This document shows positions 36,533 through 44,756 of a stretch of DNA of 55,255 bases, one piece after another. Numbering within the stretch: the first letter of the stretch is position 1; the number at the start of each line of letters is the position of its first letter. The notes beneath the pieces are model-generated. The model made no database searches and was not told where the DNA came from. It worked only from the letters and a program-made list of their open reading frames with translations. Source of the DNA: Marinifilaceae bacterium (GTDB lineage Bacteria > Bacteroidota > Bacteroidia > Bacteroidales > Marinifilaceae); the NCBI GenBank assembly GCA_017936285.1, contig JAGBFU010000079.1, positions 1-55,255 of the forward strand, given 5' to 3'. A program made the translations under genes and the position numbers.

Positions 36533-37012
36533 ATGAAAAATCTACTAAAAATAGCAACCCTACTCATTATGCCACTATGTATGGTAGGCTGCTCGGAAGA
36601 TAATGAGGAGATAGAGGTTAAGACCATTGAAGTCAATTATGTCTCTCTTCATGGAGACTGGATGCTGAATGAATGGAATGGAGCTCCGTTGGCTGACAGT
36701 ACATACATGTATATATCATTTGAACGTACAGATCACACATTTACCATATATCAGAACTTTGATAGCATGTATGGTCGTAAAATATCCGGCAAATTTGAAC
36801 TTAAGAAAGATTACTACAAAGGAATGGTTATCTCGGGCAGTTATGACTTTGAGAATGGAGATTGGAATAACGACTATATCATAACAGATATGCTTGAGAG
36901 CGGATCAATGATATGGAGTGCAGACCGCAAAGAGAGCGATGTTTCCCAATACATTCGATGCGATTCTATTCCTCAGTCTATCATAGACGAGGCAACACAT
37001 CCTGAAATCTAA
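36533..37012 (+). CDS. Small lipocalin-like lipoprotein, last gene of locus 2
   Basis: A 159-residue lipoprotein: Cys20 (CMVGC) then SEDNEEIE, an acidic surface-export signal. The body starts LHGDWMLNEWNGAPL and runs through YMYISFER, FTIYQNFD and KISGKFEL, a strand pattern like Bacteroidales lipocalin-type lipoproteins. No ligand can be inferred. It starts 3 nt after the DUF1573 stop and is followed by the operon terminator. The C-terminal domain of the last locus-1 lipoprotein has the same general character, so both loci may end with such a protein. Confidence 0.7.
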   Translation: MKNLLKIATLLIMPLCMVGCSEDNEEIEVKTIEVNYVSLHGDWMLNEWNGAPLADSTYMYISFERTDHTFTIYQNFDSMYGRKISGKFELKKDYYKGMVISGSYDFENGDWNNDYIITDMLESGSMIWSADRKESDVSQYIRCDSIPQSIIDEATHPEI

Positions 37013-37034
37013 GAGATATGCAGAAATAAACATT

Positions 37035-37066
37035 GAGGCTGACCAATTGGTCAGCCTCTTCTCTTC
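37035..37066 (+). terminator. Terminator of SusCD locus 2
   Basis: A perfect 24-nt palindrome (37035-37058, core GACCAATTGGTC) 22 nt past the last stop, followed by TTCTCTTCT. The T-tract is imperfect but the stem is very strong. Confidence 0.75.
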
Positions 37067-37084
37067 TAAATTTAAGCTATGGAA

Positions 37085-37116
37085 AAAGGCAGAACCCTTA
37101 TCAGCGTTCTGCCTTT
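37085..37116 (-). terminator. Terminator of tRNA-Lys
   Basis: An 11-bp stem (37085-37095 with 37106-37116) just beyond the tRNA 3' end; on the minus strand it runs into TTTTTCC. It faces the locus 2 terminator, so this interval stops transcription from both sides. Confidence 0.78.
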
Positions 37117-37117
37117 G

Positions 37118-37190
37118 TGACCCAACTGGGACTCGAACCCAGGGCCCCAACATTAAAAGTGTTGTGCTCTACCAACTGAGCTATTGAGTC
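37118..37190 (-). tRNA. tRNA-Lys (anticodon TTT)
   Basis: A 73-nt cloverleaf on the minus strand: acceptor stem GACTCAA/TTGGGTC with discriminator A, D-arm AGCTCAGTTGGTAGAGC, anticodon loop CTTTTAA with anticodon TTT, and T-arm GGTTCGAGTCC. CCA is not encoded. A consensus promoter lies upstream and a terminator immediately downstream. Confidence 0.96.
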
Positions 37191-37214
37191 AACACAACCT
37201 CTCGATTGCGGTTG

Positions 37215-37245
37215 CAAAGGTAGCAGTTATTTTCTAATTCACAAA
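37215..37245 (-). promoter_or_regulatory. Consensus promoter of tRNA-Lys
   Basis: On the minus strand TTTG (37245-37242), a 19-nt spacer and TACCTTTG (37222-37215) match the consensus exactly, 24 nt before the tRNA. Confidence 0.8.
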
Positions 37246-37264
37246 GTTTATGGCAACTTTTTTT

Positions 37265-37861
37265 CTAAGAAATCAACGTTAACGTTTCCACTTTTTCTAA
37301 ACGAGACAAAAGTTCCTCTGCCTCTGATTCGCGAATTGAAAGTACCATTGTACAAATATTCTCAAATTTCCTATCCAAAACCTCTGGAGCACATTCCTTT
37401 ACAATCTTCATGACACTATTCATAACGATATAGTCGAAATGTATTGTAAAGATTGCATTCACAGTCTTCTCCACAATCTCGGCATTTGCAATTGCATCTG
37501 CGGTTGCACTCTTATATGCATTAATTAATCCTGGTACTCCCAACTTGGTACCTCCGAAATAACGAATCACAACAACAAGTATATCTGTCAAATCATTTGA
37601 CAATATCTGTCCATATATCGGCTTTCCGGCTGTTGACGATGGTTCTCCATCATCATTCATTCTGAAACGTGCCTTATCCGCACCTAATGAATAAGCATAA
37701 CAATGGTGACGAGCATCAAAATACTCCTCCTTTAATGCAGCAATATGCTCCTTGATTTGATCCTCTGTAACTACAGGATAGGCAAAAGCTATAAATTTGC
37801 TCCCCTTCTCCTTGTACAAGCCTTGAGAAGTGGCAACAATCGTTTTATATGTATCTTTCAT
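37265..37861 (-). CDS. YigZ/IMPACT-family protein
   Basis: A 198-residue cytoplasmic protein of the YigZ (UPF0029/IMPACT) family. The signature is VIRYFGGTKLGVPGLINAYK, preceded by RMNDDGEPSSTAGKPIYGQI. The bacterial members' role is not firmly known; a link to translation or nucleic-acid binding is proposed for the family. The ATG overlaps the dnaA stop by one base (TGATG on the minus strand), so it is translationally coupled to dnaA. Confidence 0.9.
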   Translation of the reverse strand: MKDTYKTIVATSQGLYKEKGSKFIAFAYPVVTEDQIKEHIAALKEEYFDARHHCYAYSLGADKARFRMNDDGEPSSTAGKPIYGQILSNDLTDILVVVIRYFGGTKLGVPGLINAYKSATADAIANAEIVEKTVNAIFTIHFDYIVMNSVMKIVKECAPEVLDRKFENICTMVLSIRESEAEELLSRLEKVETLTLIS

Positions 37862-39276
37862 CAGGAGATAAGATAACGATGAATTTCATTTACCTTGCTT
37901 CTATACTCGCTATTGGTTGACATTCTGTTCTCTACAATTCTACAAGAGTATAAAACTGTCGAATGATCCTTCTTTCCTATTGCATTTCCAATTACAGAGA
38001 GAGAGTCATTGGTTAGCTTTTTGGCGAAATACATAGCAATCTGACGAGCCTCTACAACATCATGTTGACGAGTTTTACACTGCAATGCACTCTCATTTAT
38101 ATTGAAATATGCACATACCCGTTCACGAATTGTATTGAGAGAAATTTTGGTATCAATCGGCTGCGCCTCTGTTACCACACTACCAGGTTGCGGTCCAAGA
38201 ATCTGCTCAACGATAGCAACATTCAACTCGCTCTTCAGATAGATTGAATAAGCCATTAACTTAGTCAATATTCCCTCAAGTTCACGAACATTACTACTTA
38301 CTCGTTTTGCTATCAACTCAAGTATATCCTGTGGCAACTCCATTCCATAATTCTTAGCCTTACGGACAATAATATCCTTTCTGGTTTGGAAATCCGGAAC
38401 ATCCATTTTGGCTACCAGGCTCCACTTGAAACGTGAAATGAGTCGATCCTCAATACCCTCAAGTTCATTAGGATCCTTATCACATGTCATAATAACCTGC
38501 TTACCGCTCTGATGAAGGTGGTTGAATATATGGAAAAAGGTATTTTGGGTACCTGTTTTACCTGCAAAATCCTGAACATCGTCAAGTATCAAGACATCTA
38601 TCAACTGATAAAAGTGAATGAAATCATTTACCTCATCACGCATCTTAGCCTCAACAAACTGACGCATAAAAAGATTTGCAGAGAGATATAATACACTCTT
38701 CTCAGGATGTCTTTTCTGAACCTCCAATCCGATAGCATTAACCAAGTGAGTCTTTCCAAGACCAGAAGCTCCCCATAAAAACATTGGATTAAAGATTGTT
38801 CCTGGATGATCGGCAATAGCCAATGCTGCATTATATGCCAATCTGTTACAATCACCTAAAACAAAATTATCAATAGTATACTCTGACGATAGATTAGAGT
38901 CAATTGTAATCTTATTATGTTGTTTCTCAAAAGGATTTCTAATTTCAACAGGAGTAGTTACCTGCTTAGGGGCAGAAACCGTATTAAAAGCTGTTGTGCC
39001 CTGTCTCTCTAAACCGGCATTGGAATCAATAACCACATTGTAACTGACTGCCGGAACAAATCCATAAGAGTTTTTCAAAGCAGTTGCAAATACTGAAGAA
39101 TACTTATTATCTAACTGCTCACATATAAAGTCCGATGAAACTCTCAAAACCAATGATGCTCCATCAAAACTCTCAACCGAAATATTGGCAAAAAGAGTTT
39201 TGAACGCCTTGGGTTCAACGCGTTCAGAAACATAGTCAAGACATCTTGACCACAACTCATTATTTTGCACTTGCAT
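37861..39276 (-). CDS. dnaA: Chromosomal replication initiator DnaA
   Basis: A 471-residue initiator that binds and opens the origin. The N-terminal helicase-loader domain starts MQVQNNELWSRCLDYVSERV, followed by a flexible linker. The AAA+ core has Walker A GASGLGKTHL and Walker B VLILDDVQ, and the C-terminal DNA-binding domain shows CKTRQHDVVEARQIAMYF and GKKDHSTVLYSC. A TTG at 39303 would extend it by nine residues; the ATG at 39276 matches Bacteroidales DnaA starts. No DnaA-box cluster was seen upstream, so this gene may not mark the origin, as is often so in Bacteroidetes. Confidence 0.97.
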   Translation of the reverse strand: MQVQNNELWSRCLDYVSERVEPKAFKTLFANISVESFDGASLVLRVSSDFICEQLDNKYSSVFATALKNSYGFVPAVSYNVVIDSNAGLERQGTTAFNTVSAPKQVTTPVEIRNPFEKQHNKITIDSNLSSEYTIDNFVLGDCNRLAYNAALAIADHPGTIFNPMFLWGASGLGKTHLVNAIGLEVQKRHPEKSVLYLSANLFMRQFVEAKMRDEVNDFIHFYQLIDVLILDDVQDFAGKTGTQNTFFHIFNHLHQSGKQVIMTCDKDPNELEGIEDRLISRFKWSLVAKMDVPDFQTRKDIIVRKAKNYGMELPQDILELIAKRVSSNVRELEGILTKLMAYSIYLKSELNVAIVEQILGPQPGSVVTEAQPIDTKISLNTIRERVCAYFNINESALQCKTRQHDVVEARQIAMYFAKKLTNDSLSVIGNAIGKKDHSTVLYSCRIVENRMSTNSEYRSKVNEIHRYLIS

Positions 39277-39303
39277 ATTCGGCCATTTTAATTCAAGGGA
39301 CAA

Positions 39304-39623
39304 ATTTCAATAAAAAAAAGTTCACAAAAAAATCGTTTTTTCTTTGGAAGAGGGTTTCTATCTCAGAGTCAATGTGTTACACGCATCCCATTAATTACCA
39401 GACAATTAGCAATTAAATCTATTTAGAGATAGACACCTATGAGAGCATTTTCATTGCAATTCACGAGAAGAGATTCAACCCGTGAGCTTTTGTTCAAACT
39501 CAATATCTATAAAGAACTAAGCAACCTTGCCTGTTACATTTACAAAACAATATGTTAACTTTTATTAATTATTAAGAGAGACTTTCGCCTCTCCTAATTA
39601 GACAGAGTACAAATAAAGCACTC
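39304..39623. other. dnaA upstream region without a convincing gene
   Basis: The 320 nt between dnaA and the MCE gene hold the MCE-gene terminator (39576-39593) and, toward dnaA, T-rich tracts on the minus strand where the dnaA promoter should lie (a weak TTTG / GAAATTTG pair 16 nt apart). A 39-codon plus-strand frame (39439-39558) was not accepted as a gene. No 9-mer matching TTATNCACA was found by eye on either strand here. Confidence 0.5.
39576..39593 (-). terminator. Likely terminator of the amidase-MCE operon
   Basis: A 7-bp stem (one G-T pair) closed by a GAAA tetraloop on the minus strand, followed by TTAATAATTAATAAAAG. The T-tract is broken, so efficiency is uncertain. Confidence 0.5.
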
Positions 39624-40763
39624 TTAAAATTTTACAATAAATGCTTCAGGGAACTCCTCTTGTAATTTTCTTAAGGCACGCTCTACCTGTCCCAGTTTCT
39701 TATCGGTTGCCGTTATATAATAGAAGTAACCGCCCTTGTGAATCTCCTTTAGGTCAGGATACCTTACATATAACTGATCATCCAACGGCAATTGCTTAGA
39801 TGCCTGATGAATGGCAACCCCGTAAATAATATTCTCCTTATCTCCATTTCCGCCAAAGACTGAGACATTTATATAACGTTTTGGATTATTTTTCAAATCA
39901 GTCAACAAAGAGTTCAGTGTAAAATAGAAATCATCGTTACTGATTAATTGTCCTATAGTTCCCTCGCCTCTGGCAATCTTATCGGCAATAGAATCAAGCG
40001 TTACCAACAGAGTATTGATATTGCCCACGACGTTCATCTCATAAATTGAATCTGAGATTGCAACTATATTGTTTATACCTCTACTTATCGATTGATTATT
40101 ACTTGCCAAGGCTCCCGTTATACTATCAAGATTGGTTACGATACTATTAATTCGCGGAGCATTCTCGCCTAATACAGTATCTAGAGTTCCGGTAACACTC
40201 TCCAAATTTGAAATGGTTCTACTAATACTTGCAAGAGAGGCTTTGAGATTAGTATCCTCTTCCCCACTCAAAATTCCCTGCATTATTATCAATACCGAAT
40301 CTAATGAGGCCATCAACTCTACAGCTCTGTGTTTAATCGGGGCAATCTGCTCATTAAGCTGCATAAGCAATGACTCACCTTGATCGCCAACAAGAGTATC
40401 CCCGCTTTTCGCATAAAAATAGGCATCCCCGGGGATTAGTTGAATCTCTTTTGTTCCCATAATATCGGAACTGGCAATCTTGGCAACACTATTGACAGGA
40501 AGAGGCAAATCTCCTTTTACATTAAATGTAACGGCCACCTTATCGTACTCCTCGCCAATAAACTGGATCTTCGTAACTTGACCAACCTTATATCCACGAT
40601 AGACAACCGAACTTGATACCTTTAAACCATCTACCCGGGAATATACCGAAACAAAATAACTATCCTTATCAAATACGGATGTTGAACCTAGAAAATTTAT
40701 ACCCCACACAAGAATAACAAGTGCAGCCAACACTGTCAGTGCTATCTTTACCTCTCTCTTCAT
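39624..40763 (-). CDS. MCE/MlaD-family lipid-transport protein
   Basis: A 379-residue MCE-domain protein with one N-terminal membrane helix (VKIALTVLAALVILVWGINF) and an MCE domain at about 35-120 (YFVSVYSRVDGLKVSSSVVYRGYKVGQV). The rest is largely helical or coiled (SISRTISNLESVTGTLDTVL). By family it sits in the inner membrane facing the periplasm and shuttles phospholipids between membranes with an MlaE/MlaF ABC transporter, whose genes are not in the window. It follows the amidase gene with a 40-nt gap, a usual Bacteroidales pairing. Confidence 0.9.
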   Translation of the reverse strand: MKREVKIALTVLAALVILVWGINFLGSTSVFDKDSYFVSVYSRVDGLKVSSSVVYRGYKVGQVTKIQFIGEEYDKVAVTFNVKGDLPLPVNSVAKIASSDIMGTKEIQLIPGDAYFYAKSGDTLVGDQGESLLMQLNEQIAPIKHRAVELMASLDSVLIIMQGILSGEEDTNLKASLASISRTISNLESVTGTLDTVLGENAPRINSIVTNLDSITGALASNNQSISRGINNIVAISDSIYEMNVVGNINTLLVTLDSIADKIARGEGTIGQLISNDDFYFTLNSLLTDLKNNPKRYINVSVFGGNGDKENIIYGVAIHQASKQLPLDDQLYVRYPDLKEIHKGGYFYYITATDKKLGQVERALRKLQEEFPEAFIVKF

Positions 40764-40803
40764 ATACTATCTTAATTTTACATTATATATAGGAACCATT
40801 GTG

Positions 40804-41943
40804 CTATTTGGCAATCTTACGTAACTCAGCTACATTTACAAGTTTTCCCTCCTTAACTCCTATCACAAAAGCCCCTTTTATCTTCTTACGAATCTCAGCA
40901 GCTTTACGTGCCACCTCTTCATAAGATTTCGTCTTGCAAATATAATATTTATATCTGTTTCCATCTCTCAAATGGTAGACAGATTCTGAAACACCGAAAA
41001 TTCTGTTGTTTTTTGCAGGTTCTGACAAATTTCCAATCTGGATTGCAAAGAACCAATCATCATTGCTTTGCGGCGATGTTTCGGGGAGCAAAGAACCCTC
41101 CTCAAGAGGCTCATTATCCGAAACTTGCACAGTAGAAGCACTCAACACTGATGTATTGCTCTCCATCTGTCTTTTATACTCCTTAAAGGCATTAAAGAGC
41201 GATTTTGCTATTGTATTCTGAGTTGTTTCTCCTCTTAAAGCACGCTCCTCAGTAGGATTTGAAATGAAACCTACCTCAACTAAAACAGCGGGCATTGATG
41301 CATCTTTTAACACCCATACCGGCTGTTGTTTAACCTTTCTGTCACGCCAACCGGTAGCCTTAACCATCCCCTCCTGAGCCAACGAAGCAAACAAAAGGCT
41401 CTCGTTCAAGTGAACATTTCTGATCAAATTAAAAATAATATATGACTCCGGTCTGGTAGGATCAAATGTTTCGCGAATGACAGAATAGTCGCTCTCATAC
41501 TTCAATGCACTATTCTCACGCATCGCAGTACGCATATTCTGTTCACTACTATTTGAACCTAATACAAGAGTCTCAATTCCCCTTGCACTTCTATCTTCCG
41601 CTGAATTCAGATGGATTGAAATAAATAGATCGGCATGAGCATCATTGGCTATCTTTGACCTGCGCTTTAAATCAACAAAAACATCTGTCTTTCTGGTATA
41701 GACAACCTTTACATCAGGAAAATTACTTTCAATCATTTTTCCAAGTTTCAAAGCTATCGACAATGCAATTCTCTTTTCATGCGACGAACTCCCCACTGCT
41801 CCGGGATCCTTGCCTCCGTGTCCCGCATCAATACATACACTCTTAATCTTTGTTAAATTACTTTGTGCAGACAAATCCTGACCGCAAAAGAGAACTACTG
41901 CAGCAAGAAAAAACGGAATAAAAACTCTCTTTATTACATTCAT
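40804..41943 (-). CDS. N-acetylmuramoyl-L-alanine amidase (Amidase_3) with SPOR-like domain
   Basis: A 379-residue periplasmic cell-wall amidase that cuts the bond between muramic acid and the stem peptide. After the signal peptide (FFLAAVVLFCGQDLSAQ) the Amidase_3 domain (about 35-265) shows the zinc-site motifs VCIDAGHGGKDPGAVG, the following Glu in HEKRIALSIALK and DLFISIHLNSAED, and the C-terminal VLVEVGFISNPTE. A SPOR-like domain (about 295-375, FFAIQIGNL) should target it to denuded septal glycan. Likely role: daughter-cell separation. Same-strand operon with the MCE gene, divergent from LptD. Confidence 0.93.
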   Translation of the reverse strand: MNVIKRVFIPFFLAAVVLFCGQDLSAQSNLTKIKSVCIDAGHGGKDPGAVGSSSHEKRIALSIALKLGKMIESNFPDVKVVYTRKTDVFVDLKRRSKIANDAHADLFISIHLNSAEDRSARGIETLVLGSNSSEQNMRTAMRENSALKYESDYSVIRETFDPTRPESYIIFNLIRNVHLNESLLFASLAQEGMVKATGWRDRKVKQQPVWVLKDASMPAVLVEVGFISNPTEERALRGETTQNTIAKSLFNAFKEYKRQMESNTSVLSASTVQVSDNEPLEEGSLLPETSPQSNDDWFFAIQIGNLSEPAKNNRIFGVSESVYHLRDGNRYKYYICKTKSYEEVARKAAEIRKKIKGAFVIGVKEGKLVNVAELRKIAK

Positions 41944-42063
41944 ATCAATCTATTTTTCATATTTAACACCTTTCAAGTAACTCATTCATACACTATTACC
42001 TACTTTTTCAGATTCATTTTGTTTTTTTAAAATGATTCTCTAAGATGAATGGGTAATATTTCT

Positions 42064-42071
42064 TAAATTTG
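42064..42071 (+). promoter_or_regulatory. -7 promoter element upstream of lptD
   Basis: TAAATTTG fits TAnnTTTG exactly; transcription would begin near 42078, upstream of both candidate lptD starts. No TTTG was found at the -33 position. Confidence 0.45.
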
Positions 42072-42104
42072 CGTCCCGAAAGCAAGAGACAAATTTAATA
42101 AAAA

Positions 42105-44756
42105 TTGCAGAACAGAACAAAGACATATATTTTTATGACCATAGTGCTTTGTGCATTCATGGCAGCTCTTTTTGTGCCTAGTGTAAAGGCCGAAAGAGCA
42201 AACCTCATATATATGTTATATGCCGATACTATCGTCTCGCATGACAGTGTCAATAATGGAACTGCAACAACGGTCATAACCGACACAACCCAGACCGACA
42301 CCACTGCCGCACCCAAGCCTTTGTTCAACGATGTGGTAACATTCAAAGCAAATGACTCCATTCAATTGAGTATGCCCAAGAAGGAGATCTATCTCCATAA
42401 CGGGGCTGATGTCACATATATTACAACCCAATTACAAGCTGACTATATCTCACTTAATATGGAGCAAAGCACCGCTTACGCTGAAGGAGTATTGGTAGAT
42501 AGTGCTACAGGCGAGGTTTCAGGTGCCCCCCATTTCAAAGATGGAACCCAGGAGTTTGACAGTAAGAACCTTAGATACAATTTCCGTAGTGGCAAGGGTA
42601 TTGTAAGCAATATTGTCATGAGCGAAGGTGACGGCTTTATACAAGGCGAGATTACCAAACGTATCAATGACAGTATCTACTGTATGAAACAGGGTAAATA
42701 TACCACTTGCGACAACCATGACCATCCCCACTTCTATCTTGGCATGACAAAAGCAAAGATGATTCGCGGAGATAAGGTTGTCAGCGGTCCGGCATACATT
42801 AGTATTGCAGATGTCAAACTTCCTATAGGTGTCCCATTTGGATTCTTCCCATTCAGCAAAAAGGGAACGTCTGGCGTTATCATTCCTACCTACACCGAGG
42901 AGAAGATGCGAGGATTCGGACTTCGGGACGGAGGATACTATTGGGCAGCAAGCGAATACTTTGATGCAGCACTGACGGGAACCATATATACCAACGGCTC
43001 ATGGGCAGTGGATCTGGGCTCAAACTATAAGAAGAGATACAAATTTTCCGGAAGTTTCCAGTTCGGAATGAGTAAAAACACCTATGGTGAAAAGACCGAT
43101 GCTGATTACTCGAAAACCTCATCGTGGTCGGTAAAATGGACTCACTCACAGGATTCGAAAGCAAATCCGTACAGCACATTCTCAGCCTCTGTGGATTTGT
43201 CGTCAGCAAACAACAACTACTACAACTCGACATCTTTGAACGAGATTGCCAATCAGCGTAAATCGTCAAGTATATCGTTCAGCCGTAAGTGGCCTGACTT
43301 GCCGATAAACATAAGTACATCGCTCAGTCACAACCAGAATAGTGCTGACACCACCATATCACTTACACTGCCCAATCTGAATCTTAAAGTATCTCAGATA
43401 TACCCATTCCGTAAAAAAGTTCGTTCTGGAAAATACAAGTGGTACGAAAATATTGGCTTTACCTACTCTTTTGAGATGAAAAACAACATCAACACAAAGG
43501 AGTACCTCCTTGGAGAGTCATTTAAAAATATTGCCAAAGATTGGAAGAATGGCTTCAAACACAACATTCCTCTTACTCTTAGTTTAAAACCATTCAACAA
43601 CTTCTCAATCACTCCTTCATTCCAGTATACCGGTATCGGAGTATTGAAAACCATCAGAAAAAATTGGGTGGTTGACTCAACCCACTCACAAGGAGGCTAT
43701 GTCAAGACCGACACTGTAATGGGATTCCGCTATGGACACAACTACTCAGGCTCGATCTCTGCAAGCTACACACCTACAATTTATGGTATGTATTCGGCAA
43801 AGAACGAAGAGCGTCGTCTTGTTGCAGTTCGCCACGTACTGCGCCCAACCATCAGTGCCAATTACACACCCAAAATGGGCGTCGACAGAAAGAAATACTG
43901 GTACTCTTACACCAATGCTAAAACAGGGAAAGAGGTTGAGTACTCTATTTTCGAGGGACAGCCGTACAACATTCCCAGCAACGGCAAAGAGAGTGGAAGT
44001 ATCAACTTCAGTCTTGACAACAACCTGGAGATGAAGGTAAAGAACTATGCCGATACAACCGGAGAGAATCCAACCAAAAAGATTAAATTGATTGAGAGTT
44101 TGAAACTCTCTACAAGTTATAACATCTTTGCCGACTCACTGAACTTCTCAAACATCTCACTATCGGCACGTACAAAACTGTTCAACACTGTTACCATTAA
44201 TGTAAGTGGTACAATTGACCCATATAAGATTACTGCACAGGGAGTACGTATAAACAAATACAATGGAGGAGTTGGTCGTCTTACCCGTCTTAGTGCCACA
44301 GCAAGTTTCTCACTGTCTGCAGACAAAGGTAAAAACAAAGAGGCTAAGAATGAGATGCTGAATGGTCACTATGATGACTATATGGATTTTGACGTTCCCT
44401 GGAGCGTTAACTTCAACTACTCATTTAATCTTAATCGCTCTTACTCTAGAAACAATGCAGAGGGTGCAACCAAACCATTGGTAAAGAATACCATTACACA
44501 AATTGTGAATATTTCGGGCGATGTCTCATTGACAGAAAAATGGAAAGTCGGATTCTCATCAGGTTATGATATCAAGAATCAAAAAATCACCTCCACAAGT
44601 TTCAATATATCGAGAAATCTGCACTGTTGGGGTATGACCTTCAACTGTATCCCATTTGGAACACACCAGTCATACAACTTCCAGATTAACGTATCATCAA
44701 GTATATTACGAGACTTGAAGTTGACAAAACGTGACTCATGGTACGATAACCACTAA
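42105..44756 (+). CDS. lptD: LptD-like LPS-assembly outer-membrane protein
   Basis: An 883-residue Bacteroidetes-type LptD, which inserts lipopolysaccharide into the outer leaflet. An OstA-like N-terminal beta-jellyroll (about 85-260; ITTQLQADYISLNMEQSTAYAEG) precedes a long barrel (about 280-883) with KKGTSGVIIPTYTEEK and an aromatic-rich strand pattern. Start choice: the first ATG (42135) gives a leader without positive charges, while TTG at 42105 adds RTKTYIF and makes a normal signal peptide; a stop lies just upstream of it. TTG is unusual, so the start is uncertain. The stop overlaps the convergent ABC-F gene by 4 bp. Confidence 0.87.
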   Translation: MQNRTKTYIFMTIVLCAFMAALFVPSVKAERANLIYMLYADTIVSHDSVNNGTATTVITDTTQTDTTAAPKPLFNDVVTFKANDSIQLSMPKKEIYLHNGADVTYITTQLQADYISLNMEQSTAYAEGVLVDSATGEVSGAPHFKDGTQEFDSKNLRYNFRSGKGIVSNIVMSEGDGFIQGEITKRINDSIYCMKQGKYTTCDNHDHPHFYLGMTKAKMIRGDKVVSGPAYISIADVKLPIGVPFGFFPFSKKGTSGVIIPTYTEEKMRGFGLRDGGYYWAASEYFDAALTGTIYTNGSWAVDLGSNYKKRYKFSGSFQFGMSKNTYGEKTDADYSKTSSWSVKWTHSQDSKANPYSTFSASVDLSSANNNYYNSTSLNEIANQRKSSSISFSRKWPDLPINISTSLSHNQNSADTTISLTLPNLNLKVSQIYPFRKKVRSGKYKWYENIGFTYSFEMKNNINTKEYLLGESFKNIAKDWKNGFKHNIPLTLSLKPFNNFSITPSFQYTGIGVLKTIRKNWVVDSTHSQGGYVKTDTVMGFRYGHNYSGSISASYTPTIYGMYSAKNEERRLVAVRHVLRPTISANYTPKMGVDRKKYWYSYTNAKTGKEVEYSIFEGQPYNIPSNGKESGSINFSLDNNLEMKVKNYADTTGENPTKKIKLIESLKLSTSYNIFADSLNFSNISLSARTKLFNTVTINVSGTIDPYKITAQGVRINKYNGGVGRLTRLSATASFSLSADKGKNKEAKNEMLNGHYDDYMDFDVPWSVNFNYSFNLNRSYSRNNAEGATKPLVKNTITQIVNISGDVSLTEKWKVGFSSGYDIKNQKITSTSFNISRNLHCWGMTFNCIPFGTHQSYNFQINVSSSILRDLKLTKRDSWYDNH

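Noticed and set aside
39439..39558. Plus-strand 39-codon frame between the MCE gene and dnaA
   Set aside because: No promoter of the local type, no recognisable motif or signal sequence, and such short frames are expected by chance; left as part of the gene-free region.
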